Source of the DNA: Microbacterium arabinogalactanolyticum
GTDB lineage: Bacteria; Actinomycetota; Actinomycetes; Actinomycetales; Microbacteriaceae
DNA: 64,000 nt
Assembly (NCBI RefSeq): GCF_030268005.1
Contig: NZ_BRZC01000003.1
Coordinates: 124,001-188,000 of the forward strand
Direction of reading: 5' to 3'
Made by a program: the position numbers and the translations under genes. This document shows, piece by piece, positions 40,314 through 48,725 of this stretch (position 1 is the first letter of the stretch; each line of letters opens with the position of its first letter). The notes under the pieces were generated by a model, which saw only the letters and a list, made by a program, of their open reading frames with translations, had not been told where the DNA came from and ran no database searches.

Positions 40314-41053
40314 ACCTCTTCACCGACGCGATCTCCTGGCTCCTGAACCCCGCGCAGTGGCAGGGGCAGTACGCCCTGCCCACCCTGCTCGGCCAGCACC
40401 TGCTGTACACCGCGATCTCCGTGCTGGTGGCCGCCGCCATCGCGCTCCCCGCCGGCTGGCTGATCGGGCACACCGGAAAGGGGCGCGAGATCGCCGTGGC
40501 CGTCTCGGGCGCCGCGCGCGCCGTGCCGTCGTTCGGGCTCCTCATCCTGCTCGTGCTGCTGCTGGGCGTGCTGCAGACACCGCTGGCCGCTGTCATCACC
40601 TTCGTGCTGCTCGCCATCCCCTCGCTGCTCGCGGGCGCCTACACAGGCTTCGAGGCCATCGATCGCAGGGTGATCGACGCCGCACGTGCCGTCGGCATGA
40701 CCGAGTGGCAGATCTTCACGAAGGTCGAGCTCCCGCTCGGCATGCCGCTGCTGGTCGGCGGCATCCGCTCCGCCCTGCTGCAGGTGATCGCGACCGTCAC
40801 GATCGGCGCGTACGTGAACCTCGGCGGGCTCGGCTGGCCGATCATCCAGGGCATCCCGCTGCGGCGATTCGACCAGGTGCTCGCCGGTGCGCTTCTCGTC
40901 GCCGTGCTCGCGCTCCTGGTCGACCTGCTGCTGGCTGCGCTGCAGCGCGCGGCCGTGCCGGCCGGCATCCGCTCCCCGTCCCCCGACCGCACCTCTTCCT
41001 CCGACCGCAATGGGCGGCGGTCCGCGCGACGCGCGGCATCCGTCACGGCCTGA
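40310..41053 (+). CDS. OpuC-type ABC transporter permease (second)
   Basis: A 247-residue permease with six helices and the loop DAARAVGMTEWQIFTKVELPLGMP. ATG at 40310 overlaps the preceding stop (ATGA). The last 30 residues are Ser/Arg-rich and probably disordered. Paired with the preceding permease it makes the heterodimeric channel of the importer. Confidence 0.9.
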   Translation: MNLFTDAISWLLNPAQWQGQYALPTLLGQHLLYTAISVLVAAAIALPAGWLIGHTGKGREIAVAVSGAARAVPSFGLLILLVLLLGVLQTPLAAVITFVLLAIPSLLAGAYTGFEAIDRRVIDAARAVGMTEWQIFTKVELPLGMPLLVGGIRSALLQVIATVTIGAYVNLGGLGWPIIQGIPLRRFDQVLAGALLVAVLALLVDLLLAALQRAAVPAGIRSPSPDRTSSSDRNGRRSARRAASVTA

Positions 41054-41084
41054 ACCGCTTGAACACTCCACAGAGAGGCACATC

Positions 41085-42005
41085 ATGATCACCGCACGGA
41101 AGTCCCGACTCGCACTCGCCGTCGGGGTCGCGCTCGCCGCGACCCTCGCGCTCGCCGGATGCGGCAGCAGCAACCCGCTCGACGAGCCCTCCGCCGGCGG
41201 TGGAACCGACAAGGGCGGCGAGACCATCGTCGTCGGCTCGCAGGCGTACTACTCCAACGAGATCATCGCGGAGATCTACGCGCAGGCGCTGGAGAAGGCC
41301 GGTTTCACGGTCGAGAAGAAGTTCAACGTCGGCCAGCGCGACGCGTACATGCCGGACGTGGAGTCGGGCAAGATCAACCTCTTCCCCGAGTACACCGGCA
41401 ACCTGCTGGAGTACCTCGACAAGAGCGCCACCGCCACCAGCCCCGACGACGTCTACGCGGCACTGCAGAAGGCGCTGCCGAAGACCCTGAAGGCGCTGGA
41501 CTACTCCAAGGCCAGCGACCAGGACACCTACACGGTCACGAAGAAGTTCGCAGAGGACAACGGCCTCGAATCGATCGCCGACCTGGCGAAGCTGAACACG
41601 AAGCCCGTGCTCGGCGGCGCACCCGAGCTGGAGCAGCGTCCGTACGGCCCCGCCGGCGCGAAGAAGATCTACGACGTCGACCTCGGGTTCTCCGCCACGG
41701 CGCAGAGCACGCTCGAGTCGCTGCTGGCGGGTCAGGTGCAGGTGGCTGACATCTACACCGCCGACCCCGCCTTCCAGACCAAGGACATCGTGGCGCTGAA
41801 GGATCCGAAGAACATGATCCTGGCCTCGAACGTCGTGCCCATCGCGTCCAGCGACATCGCCGACAAGATCGCCAAGGTCATCAACCCGATCAGCGCCGCG
41901 CTCGGCGCCGAGGACCTCGTCTCGATGAACGTGCAGTCGACGGTGGATCAGGCCTCGGCCGAGGACATCGCGGCCAAGTGGCTCAAGGAGAAGGGGCTCG
42001 ACTGA
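41085..42005 (+). CDS. Osmoprotectant (OpuCC/ProX-type) substrate-binding lipoprotein
   Basis: A 306-residue lipoprotein: signal peptide with lipobox LALAGC (Cys near residue 25), then the OpuAC-like fold from ETIVVGSQAYYSNEIIAEIY, with FPEYTGNLLEYL and QVQVADIYTADPAF, regions that shape the quaternary-amine pocket in this family. ATG at 41085 follows GAGAGG. It is the last gene of the OpuC-type operon. Confidence 0.92.
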   Translation: MITARKSRLALAVGVALAATLALAGCGSSNPLDEPSAGGGTDKGGETIVVGSQAYYSNEIIAEIYAQALEKAGFTVEKKFNVGQRDAYMPDVESGKINLFPEYTGNLLEYLDKSATATSPDDVYAALQKALPKTLKALDYSKASDQDTYTVTKKFAEDNGLESIADLAKLNTKPVLGGAPELEQRPYGPAGAKKIYDVDLGFSATAQSTLESLLAGQVQVADIYTADPAFQTKDIVALKDPKNMILASNVVPIASSDIADKIAKVINPISAALGAEDLVSMNVQSTVDQASAEDIAAKWLKEKGLD

Positions 42006-42012
42006 GTCCGGT

Positions 42013-42056
42013 CTGCCGTGGCGGGATGCTCAGACCCGGGCATCCTGCCGCGGCAG
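42013..42056. terminator. Bidirectional terminator overlapping a gene end
   Basis: A 17-bp inverted repeat (42013-42029 with 42040-42056, two mismatches) flanks a 10-base loop between two convergent genes. The right arm lies in the last codons of the AI-2E family gene. Confidence 0.65.
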
Positions 42057-43208
42057 CCACACCTGATTGATGATGATCAGGATGGATGCCGTGACCGGCA
42101 CCGCGACGAGGGCGCCCAGCAGGCCGAGCAGCGTGCCGCCGGCCAGTGCGCCGATCACCACGAGCGCCCCCGGCACCGCGACCGCCTTGTTCATCACGCG
42201 GGGCGTGAGGAAGTACGCCTCGACCTGCATGTAGACCAGGTAGACGGCCGCGAAGATCAGCGCGTGCCACGGGTCGGCGAACAGGGCGATCACCGAGCCG
42301 ATGGCCCAGAACAGCACCGATCCCACCAGCGGGATCAGCGTGACCAGGAACGCGACCGTCGCCATCAGGGGCGGGAACGGCAGGCCGAGGGCCAGGTACA
42401 GCACGAGCGCGACGATGGCGTTCGCGAACGCCAGGATCACCATGCCCTGAACGTAGCCGCCGACGGAGTCCGTGATCTGGTCGGTGATGCCACGCGCCCG
42501 CTCGCGGTCGCGGGCCGGCGCGAAGCGCAGCAGCGCGGTCTTGATCGTGGGGAGACCTGCGACGAAGTACAGCGTCAGCACCAGCACCACGATGAAGCCC
42601 GAGATGCCGGTCGCGATGGAGCTGCCCACCTGCAGGGCGCCGCCGCCGACGGCCTGCCACGTCTTGCCGTCGGTGAGGAACTTCTGCGCGTCCTCGACGA
42701 GCTGCTGGAACTGGTCGCCGAACTGCTTCTCCAGGAACGCGTACACATCGCTGTGCATGAAGTCGGTGATCAGATGCGGCACGGACTTCACGAACAGGGT
42801 GACCTGCTCGACCACCACGGGAATGATCATCCACAGGATCAGCGCCAGCACGACGACCAGGCCCAGGATCACCGCGAGCACGCTGACGCCGCGCGAGAGA
42901 CCGCGCCGCTCGAGGAATCGCACCGCCGGGTCCAGGCCGAGCGCTGCGAACATCGCGAACGCGATGTAGATCAGCACGGTGGACAGGTTCGAGAGCGTGA
43001 GTGCGAGCAGGATCGCGGCGAGGCCGCCCAGGGCGACCAGGAACCCGAACGCGAACGGCTTGTCGATGCGCGTCCAGAACGAGCGGCTCGGCAGGGGCGG
43101 CTCGACCACCGGCGGCGCGGGGGAGGGCGGGGCATCCTCGACGACGACGGTCTGCACCGTCGCCGACTCTGCGGCGGGCTCTGACTTCACGGACTCGTCG
43201 GCGCTCAT
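42030..43208 (-). CDS. AI-2E family transporter
   Basis: A 392-residue membrane protein of the AI-2E exporter/PerM family (UPF0118). It has a Pro/acidic N-terminal tail, then about seven to eight helices with the family segment GALVAVPVTASI near the C-terminus and PLVGSVLFW in the middle. Some members export AI-2 or act as Na+/H+ antiporters. ATG at 43208 is preceded on its strand by TAGAGT six bases earlier, suggesting a leaderless transcript. It is divergent from chorismate mutase. Confidence 0.88.
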   Translation of the reverse strand: MSADESVKSEPAAESATVQTVVVEDAPPSPAPPVVEPPLPSRSFWTRIDKPFAFGFLVALGGLAAILLALTLSNLSTVLIYIAFAMFAALGLDPAVRFLERRGLSRGVSVLAVILGLVVVLALILWMIIPVVVEQVTLFVKSVPHLITDFMHSDVYAFLEKQFGDQFQQLVEDAQKFLTDGKTWQAVGGGALQVGSSIATGISGFIVVLVLTLYFVAGLPTIKTALLRFAPARDRERARGITDQITDSVGGYVQGMVILAFANAIVALVLYLALGLPFPPLMATVAFLVTLIPLVGSVLFWAIGSVIALFADPWHALIFAAVYLVYMQVEAYFLTPRVMNKAVAVPGALVVIGALAGGTLLGLLGALVAVPVTASILIIINQVWLPRQDARV

Positions 43209-43353
43209 GCCGAACACTCTATGTGCGCTCGCAGCTCTCGAATCGCGTGACGTGCGCGAATCCGTCACCGGATGCCGCAATTCACGCGGTCCGAGCAGAG
43301 CCCGCCGACTATCGTCGAACTGTCGCATCCGCGCCGCACCACTGAGGAGGATC

Positions 43354-43650
43354 ATGTCCGACGAAGCCGCCCGCGCCGAGCTGCTGCGCCTGCGAGCCAG
43401 CATCGACAACATCGATGCCGCGCTGATCTTCCTGCTGGCCGAGCGCTTCCGCGCCACCCAGCAGGTCGGTCACCTGAAGGCCGACCACGAGATGCCCGCG
43501 TCCGATCCGAAGCGCGAGGAGCAGCAGGTGGCGCGTCTGCGTGCGCTCGCCGAGGAGGCGCATCTCGATCCCGAGTTCGCCGAGAAGTGGTTCAACTTCG
43601 TCGTCGCCGAGGTCATCCGCCACCACACGGAGGCCGCTGAGGGGCGCTGA
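43354..43650 (+). CDS. Chorismate mutase (AroQ type)
   Basis: A 98-residue all-helical protein: LRASIDNIDAALIFLLAERF then ATQQVGHLKADHEMPASDPKREEQQ, with the Arg, Lys and Glu/Gln residues of the AroQ active site. It converts chorismate to prephenate for Phe/Tyr synthesis. The small size fits monofunctional actinobacterial enzymes, which often need DAHP synthase for full activity. ATG at 43354 follows GAGGAGG. Confidence 0.92.
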   Translation: MSDEAARAELLRLRASIDNIDAALIFLLAERFRATQQVGHLKADHEMPASDPKREEQQVARLRALAEEAHLDPEFAEKWFNFVVAEVIRHHTEAAEGR

Positions 43651-43673
43651 GCCCGCGTTGCCCTCTCGGGATG

Positions 43674-43757
43674 CTGCACATCTCCGCAGTTCTGCACAAC
43701 TCCGCATCCGGATAGGGTTCTGGCTGCGGAGTCGTGCGTTTCTGCGGGGTTGTGCAG
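43674..43757. repeat. Palindromic element, type copy of the family
   Basis: Two 34-nt arms (43674-43707 and 43724-43757) match at 26 positions as inverted repeats around a 16-bp centre. Each arm holds two tandem cores, CTGCACATCTCCGCAG and CTGCACAACTCCGCAT on the left, giving two direct and two inverted copies. It lies between chorismate mutase and the promoter of the SIS operon. Confidence 0.75.
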
Positions 43758-43764
43758 GGGAGTC

Positions 43765-43823
43765 TCGACAATCCGCACCGACAGATGCCATAATGTGAGC
43801 GTTACATGCGTATATCGCTCACA
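43765..43823 (+). promoter_or_regulatory. Promoter and operator of the SIS-ROK-PfkB-aldolase-DeoR operon
   Basis: TCGACA (43765-43770), an 18-bp spacer and CATAAT (43789-43794) make a strong promoter. Inverted repeat TGTGAGCG (43794-43801) and CGCTCACA (43816-43823), 14 bp apart, begins at the last base of the -10 and covers the start site. It is a natural target for the DeoR regulator encoded last in the operon. Confidence 0.72.
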
Positions 43824-43847
43824 AACTTGCATCCTCGGGAGTCGGAC

Positions 43848-44747
43848 ATGACCAACGCCGCCGGCGCGCACATGCGCGCGGAGCTCACCTCGCAGCCGGA
43901 GACCTGGGCCCGCGCGGCCGGGATGCGAGCAGAGCAGGCGCTGCTCCCGGCCTCCGGCGCTCGCATCGCCGTCGTCGGCTGCGGCACCTCGTGGTTCATG
44001 GCGCAGTCCTACGCCGCTCTGCGCGAGGCCGCCGGCCACGGTGAGACCGACGCGTTCACGGCATCCGAGTTCCCGTACGGCCGCGGCTACGACGCGATCG
44101 TCGCGCTGACCCGCTCCGGCACCACCACCGAGGTCCTCGAGCTCACCGAGCGCGTCAAGGGCCGCACCCCCGTCGTGGCCGTGCTCGGCGACGACACCTC
44201 CCCGCTGGTCGACCTGGCCGACACCGTCATCGCGCTTCCGTTCGCCGACGAGCAGTCGGTGGTGCAGACCCGTTTCGCCACCACCGCGCTCGCCCTGTTC
44301 CGGGCATCCCTCGGCGAGGACCTGGACGCGGCGATCGCCGACGCCCAGGCCGTGCTCGACGGACAGGCATCCGACGACCCCGCGCTCACCGACGCCGAGC
44401 AGTACAGCTTCCTCGGCATGGGATGGACCTTCGGACTCGCGCACGAGGCCGGCCTGAAGATGCGCGAGTCCTCGCAGTCGTGGACCGAGTCGTACAGCTC
44501 GATGGAGTACCGTCACGGCCCGATCGCCATCGCCGCCCCCGGCCGCATCACCTGGCAGTTCGGTGCCGCTCCCGAGGGCCTGCAGGCGCAGGTCGAGGCC
44601 ACCGGAGCGTGCTTCGTGCAGCATCCGATCGACCCGATGGCCGAGCTGGTGCGGGTGCACCGCGTGGCCCTCGACCGTGCCGTGGGGAAGGGGCTCGACC
44701 CCGACCAGCCGCGCAACCTGACCCGCTCCGTGATCCTCGACGACTGA
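43848..44747 (+). CDS. SIS domain protein (AgaS / GlmS isomerase-like)
   Basis: A 299-residue protein with two SIS folds: IAVVGCGTSWFMAQ (about 45-58) and ALTRSGTTTEVLEL (about 87-100) bind sugar phosphate, and ESYSSMEYRHGPIA is the second-domain signature of GlmS-like isomerase halves. No glutaminase domain is present. With ROK kinase, PfkB kinase and class II aldolase behind it, a role as amino-sugar-6-phosphate deaminase/isomerase (AgaS-like) is likely. ATG 43848 follows GGGAG; the ATG at 43806 lies inside the operator and is unlikely. Confidence 0.87.
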   Translation: MTNAAGAHMRAELTSQPETWARAAGMRAEQALLPASGARIAVVGCGTSWFMAQSYAALREAAGHGETDAFTASEFPYGRGYDAIVALTRSGTTTEVLELTERVKGRTPVVAVLGDDTSPLVDLADTVIALPFADEQSVVQTRFATTALALFRASLGEDLDAAIADAQAVLDGQASDDPALTDAEQYSFLGMGWTFGLAHEAGLKMRESSQSWTESYSSMEYRHGPIAIAAPGRITWQFGAAPEGLQAQVEATGACFVQHPIDPMAELVRVHRVALDRAVGKGLDPDQPRNLTRSVILDD

Positions 44748-44755
44748 GACGCGCC

Positions 44756-45742
44756 ATGACCGAGCACGACCGCATCCCCGACGTCGTCAAGGACGAGTCG
44801 GGCGAGCGGCTCGCCGCGGCGGCGGGGATCGGTGCGGGTGCACCCGTGCTGGCCTTCGACGTGGGCGGCACCGACATCAAGTCGGCGCTGTTCGATGCCA
44901 CCGGCGCGGCCGTCGGACTGCGGCGAACGCCCACTCCCGTCGGCGGTGACGACCCGGTGGGCGCGCTGATCGACCGGCTCGCCGAGCTGGCCGAGGAGCT
45001 GCGCGAGCAGCATCCGGAGATCGTGCCCGAGGCGATCGGCCTGGTGGTGCCCGGCATCGTCGACGCCGACAGCGGCATCGCCGTGTTCAGCAGCAACCTC
45101 GGCTGGCGGGACGCCCCGATCCGGGACCTGACGGCCGCGCGGTTCGGGCTGCCCGTCGCGTTCGACCACGATGTGCGCTCGGCGAGCTGGGCGGAGCGTG
45201 TGCTCGGCGGCGCTCGGGACTACGCCGACGCGGTCGTGCTGATCATCGGCACCGGCATCGCCGGCGCGCTGCTCGTCGGCGGACAGCCGTACACCGCGGG
45301 CGGCTACGCCGGTGAGATCGGCCATTCGCCGATCGGCGAATGGCCCTGCCCCTGCGGAGCCCGCGGATGCCTGGAGGCCAGAGCATCCGCCGGCGCGATC
45401 TCCAGGCGCTATGCGGAGGAGACGGGCACGGTCGTCGACGGCGCACGCGAGGTGATCGCCCTGGCCTCCGCCGGCGACGAGACCGCCGCACGGATCTGGA
45501 ACGAGGCCCTCGATGCCCTCGCCATGTCGATCGCGCAGCTGACCGCCGTCATGGCGCCGCAGGCCGTGGTCATCGGCGGCGGCCTGTCGCGCGCGGGCGG
45601 GGCGCTGTTCGACGAGCTGCGGACGCGGCTGGCCGACCGCCTGAGCTTCCACCGCATCCCGGTCCTCGTCCCCGCCGAGCTCTCCGGCAATGCCGGCATC
45701 CTGGGCTCCGCGCTGCGCGCTCGCGAGGCGGCGCACGCATGA
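44756..45742 (+). CDS. ROK family sugar kinase
   Basis: A 328-residue protein with an ATP motif AFDVGGTDIKSALFD (about 32-46) and the ROK zinc motif GHSPIGEWPCPCGARGCLEARAS with His and three Cys (C-x-C-G-x2-G-C). It lacks the N-terminal helix-turn-helix of ROK repressors, so it is a kinase, probably for glucose, N-acetylhexosamine or an amino sugar. The first 25 residues are extra compared with typical ROK kinases. It begins 8 bp after the SIS gene. Confidence 0.9.
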   Translation: MTEHDRIPDVVKDESGERLAAAAGIGAGAPVLAFDVGGTDIKSALFDATGAAVGLRRTPTPVGGDDPVGALIDRLAELAEELREQHPEIVPEAIGLVVPGIVDADSGIAVFSSNLGWRDAPIRDLTAARFGLPVAFDHDVRSASWAERVLGGARDYADAVVLIIGTGIAGALLVGGQPYTAGGYAGEIGHSPIGEWPCPCGARGCLEARASAGAISRRYAEETGTVVDGAREVIALASAGDETAARIWNEALDALAMSIAQLTAVMAPQAVVIGGGLSRAGGALFDELRTRLADRLSFHRIPVLVPAELSGNAGILGSALRAREAAHA

Positions 45743-45760
45743 CCTCCGCGCTGCCGGGCA

Positions 45761-45836
45761 CGGATGCACGATCCGGGAACACCTGCACGATCGGATCGCC
45801 GGATGCGTCGTGCATCCGTTCCCGGATCGTGCAGGT
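45761..45836. repeat. Palindromic element, four TGCACGA cores
   Basis: Nested perfect inverted repeats: 45765-45780 with 45818-45833 (16 bp, TGCACGATCCGGGAAC), 45781-45792 with 45825-45836 (12 bp), and 45761-45771 with 45808-45818 (11 bp). The arms overlap, so alternative foldings compete. It sits between two genes of one operon. Confidence 0.75.
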
Positions 45837-45863
45837 GTGCTCGCACGAAGCGACGGTGGCCGC

Positions 45864-47027
45864 ATGATCATCACCGTCACGCCGAACCCCGCCCTCGACC
45901 TCACCTGGCACGTCGCCGCGCTGGAGATCGGCGGGGTGCACCGAGCGGATGCCGGGAAGTCGCGCGCCGGAGGCAAGGGCCTGAACGTCGCCAGGGTCGC
46001 GCACGCGCAGGGCGCGTCCGCCGTGGCGATCACGACCTCGGGCGGCGCGACGGGTGCGGAGTTCGCCGCGGAGCTGGACGCTTCGGGTGTGCCGCACGTG
46101 CTGGTGCCCGTGACCGCTTCCACACGCCGCAGCATCGCGCTGGTCGATGAGGCTCTGGGCGACACGACGATCGTGAACGAGCGCGGCGAGGCCCCGACGG
46201 ATGTCGAATGGACCGCGCTGAAGGATGCTGTGGCGCGCGCGCTCGCGCGGGTGTCGGCCTCCGACGCACGGGCCGACGGGCTCGGGGACGCCGCCGGTCC
46301 GGATGCCGGCGGCCAGGACGTGCTCGTGATCTCGGGCAGTCTGCCGCCCGGCACGCCCGATGACCTGCTGCCGTCTCTCATCCGCCTCGGGCGGGATGCC
46401 GGCGCGGCCGTGATCGTCGACACCTCCGGGCCGGCGATGCTCACGGCGGCGGATGCCGGGGCATCCGTCCTGAAGCCCAACCAGCATGAGCTCCGCGACG
46501 CCACCGGCCTGGACGACCCCATCGAGGGCGCGCGCGAGCTGCTGCGCCGCGGCGTCGAGCTGGTGCTGCTCTCGCTCGGCGCCGACGGGATGCTGGCGGT
46601 GTCCGCCGCGCCTTCCGAGCCTCGGGCATCCGGGACCCCCGGCGAGGAACGGGAGCACGACGGCGAGCTGCGCGCGGATGCCGCTCCGGTCAGCATCCTG
46701 CACGCCCGGCTCGACACGGCGCTCGCCGGCAACCCGACCGGTGCGGGCGACGCGGGCGTGGCCGCCTGCGCCGTGCTGATGGATGCCGGCAACCATGACC
46801 CTGAGGCGATCCTGCGCCGGGCGACGGCCTGGTCGGCCGCCGCCGTGCTGATGCCTCTCGCCGGCGACATCCACCCCTCCTGGCCCGAGCTCGAGCACGC
46901 CCTCACCGTCACCGCCCGACCCGACTCCGTGGACGCGCACCCGGGCCCCGAGCGACAGCTTCCCGAACGAGAATCCCGCGCCGCCGACCCCGGCACCGCA
47001 GAGTCCGACCCGAAGGAAACCCGATGA
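45864..47027 (+). CDS. PfkB-type hexose phosphate kinase (1-phosphofructokinase family)
   Basis: A 387-residue protein with an N-terminal TPNPALD signature (residues 6-12), GGKGLNVARV, ISGSLPPGTP and the C-terminal GAGDAGVAA anion hole holding the catalytic Asp. Family members phosphorylate fructose-1-P, tagatose-6-P or 6-phosphofructose; with the class II aldolase next door, tagatose-6-phosphate kinase is a good guess. An insertion (about 250-285) and an acidic tail of about 40 residues are not typical. ATG 45864 is where similarity begins. Its stop overlaps the aldolase start. Confidence 0.87.
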   Translation: MIITVTPNPALDLTWHVAALEIGGVHRADAGKSRAGGKGLNVARVAHAQGASAVAITTSGGATGAEFAAELDASGVPHVLVPVTASTRRSIALVDEALGDTTIVNERGEAPTDVEWTALKDAVARALARVSASDARADGLGDAAGPDAGGQDVLVISGSLPPGTPDDLLPSLIRLGRDAGAAVIVDTSGPAMLTAADAGASVLKPNQHELRDATGLDDPIEGARELLRRGVELVLLSLGADGMLAVSAAPSEPRASGTPGEEREHDGELRADAAPVSILHARLDTALAGNPTGAGDAGVAACAVLMDAGNHDPEAILRRATAWSAAAVLMPLAGDIHPSWPELEHALTVTARPDSVDAHPGPERQLPERESRAADPGTAESDPKETR

Positions 47028-47893
47028 CCCTCGTCTCAGCACGCGACCTGATGCGCGCGTCCGCCGCCGCCGGCACCGGCCTCGGCGCCTTCAACGTGAT
47101 CCACCTCGAGACCGCCGAGGCGCTCGCCGCGGCATCCGAGCGGGCGCAGCTGCCCGTGATCCTGCAGATCTCGCAGAACTGCGCCGACTACCACGGCGGG
47201 CTGGAGCCGATCGGCTGGGCGACCCTCGCCATCGCCCGCAGGGCGAAGACCCCGGTCGCCGTGCACCTCGACCACGCCGAGCGCCCCGAGCTCGTCGACG
47301 AGGCCATCGAACTCGGCTTCGGATCGGTGATGTTCGACGGCGGCAAGCTCGACTACGAGGAGAACGTCGAGCTCACGGCCGACATCGCCGGCCGGGCTCG
47401 CGCCGCAGGTGTCTACATCGAAGCCGAGCTGGGTGAGGTCGGCGGCAAGGACGGAGCACACGCACCCGGCGTCCGCACCGACCCCGACGAGGCGCGCGCC
47501 TTCGTCGAGGCCACCGGCGTCGACTCGCTGGCCGTCGCGGTCGGATCCTCGCACGCGATGCTCGACCGCTCGGCCGCGCTCGACATCGACCTGATCGGAC
47601 GCCTGAAGAGCGCACTGCGCGGCATCGGCCGCAACGGCGGCGACGTGCCGCTCGTGCTGCACGGATCGTCCGGTGTCGCCGACGACGTGATCGTGCGCGC
47701 CGTGCAGGCCGGGATGACGAAGATCAACGTCTCCACGCACCTGAACGGATTCTTCACGCGCGCGATCCGCGAGACGCTCGCCGCCGACGAGAAGCTCGTC
47801 GACTCGCGCAAGTACGTCGCTCCCGGCCGTGAGGCCGTCGCCGAGGAGGCCGCTCGGATGCTGCGCCTGTTCGCCCTCGCCGAGCGGGCGTGA
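47024..47893 (+). CDS. Class II aldolase (tagatose/fructose-bisphosphate type)
   Basis: A 289-residue TIM-barrel enzyme that splits a ketose-1,6-bisphosphate into glyceraldehyde-3-P and dihydroxyacetone-P. Zinc-site residues appear in VHLDHAE (His81, Asp83, His84), with EAELGEVGG, LHGSSGV and GMTKINVSTHLN forming the rest of the active site. The family (GatY/KbaY/FbaA) does not reveal sugar stereochemistry, but context favours tagatose-1,6-bisphosphate. ATG overlaps the kinase stop (ATGA). Confidence 0.92.
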   Translation: MTLVSARDLMRASAAAGTGLGAFNVIHLETAEALAAASERAQLPVILQISQNCADYHGGLEPIGWATLAIARRAKTPVAVHLDHAERPELVDEAIELGFGSVMFDGGKLDYEENVELTADIAGRARAAGVYIEAELGEVGGKDGAHAPGVRTDPDEARAFVEATGVDSLAVAVGSSHAMLDRSAALDIDLIGRLKSALRGIGRNGGDVPLVLHGSSGVADDVIVRAVQAGMTKINVSTHLNGFFTRAIRETLAADEKLVDSRKYVAPGREAVAEEAARMLRLFALAERA

Positions 47894-48675
47894 TGAGCAT
47901 GAACCGCGCCGCCCGCCTGACCGCGATCCTCGACCTGCTCGCCGCACAGGGCGAGGTGTCAGTCGAGCAGCTCGTCGACCGCTTCGGCGCATCCGCCGCG
48001 ACCACCCGCCGCGATCTGGACAGTCTCGCCGAGCGGCGCCTGCTCACCCGCACGCACGGCGGTGCCGTTGCGCAGTCGGTCGCCTACGAGCTGCCGATCC
48101 GGTACAAGAGCCACCTCGGCACGGGCGCGAAGGAGCAGATCGCGGTTCTGGCGGCCGAGCTCGTGTCGCCCGGCGACGTGGTCGGGCTCTCCGGCGGGAC
48201 CACGACGACCGCGATCGCCACCGCGCTCGCCGCCCGCGACGACCTCGGTGCCGAGGGGCTGACGGTCGTGACGAATGCGGTGAACATCGCGGCCCAGCTC
48301 GCCATGCGGCCCGAGTTCAAGGTGGTCGTCACGGGCGGTGCGATCCACGCCCGCAGCTTCGAGCTGGTCGGCCCGTTCGCTGAGCAGCTGCTCGGAGGCA
48401 TCCGCCTGGACATCGCCTTCATCGGCGTGAACGGGCTGTCGGCCGCGGAGGGCGCGACCACCCACGACGAGGCCGAGGCCGCCGTGAACCGGATGATGGC
48501 CGAGCGCGCTGCGCGCGCCGTGGTCGTGGCGGACGCGTCCAAGCTCGGCCGCGCGTCGTTCGCGCACGTGGGCGGCCCGGCGCTGTTCCCGCTGGTGCTC
48601 ACGGATGCCGGTGTCGCGGATGCCGATCGCGCGGCGCTGGCGGATGCCGGCTTCGAGGTGCGCACCGCGGGCTGA
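47893..48675 (+). CDS. DeoR/GlpR family transcriptional regulator
   Basis: A 260-residue protein with an N-terminal DeoR helix-turn-helix (SVEQLVDRFGASAATTRRDL, about residues 22-41) and a C-terminal sugar-phosphate sensor (GLSGGTTTTAIA, DIAFIGVNGLS, VVVADASKLGRASF). It is coupled to the aldolase by a TGATG overlap; the adjacent GTG at 47890 is an alternative start. As the last gene it probably represses its own operon at 43794-43823, released by a sugar phosphate. Confidence 0.92.
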   Translation: MSMNRAARLTAILDLLAAQGEVSVEQLVDRFGASAATTRRDLDSLAERRLLTRTHGGAVAQSVAYELPIRYKSHLGTGAKEQIAVLAAELVSPGDVVGLSGGTTTTAIATALAARDDLGAEGLTVVTNAVNIAAQLAMRPEFKVVVTGGAIHARSFELVGPFAEQLLGGIRLDIAFIGVNGLSAAEGATTHDEAEAAVNRMMAERAARAVVVADASKLGRASFAHVGGPALFPLVLTDAGVADADRAALADAGFEVRTAG

Positions 48676-48725
48676 CCCCGCGGCGGCAACCAGCACGACC
48701 TGGTCGCGTGGATCAGCGCGCAGCG

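Noticed and set aside
42979..43353. 125-codon upstream extension of chorismate mutase
   Set aside because: Antisense to the AI-2E family gene; GAGGAGG and homology fix the start at 43354.
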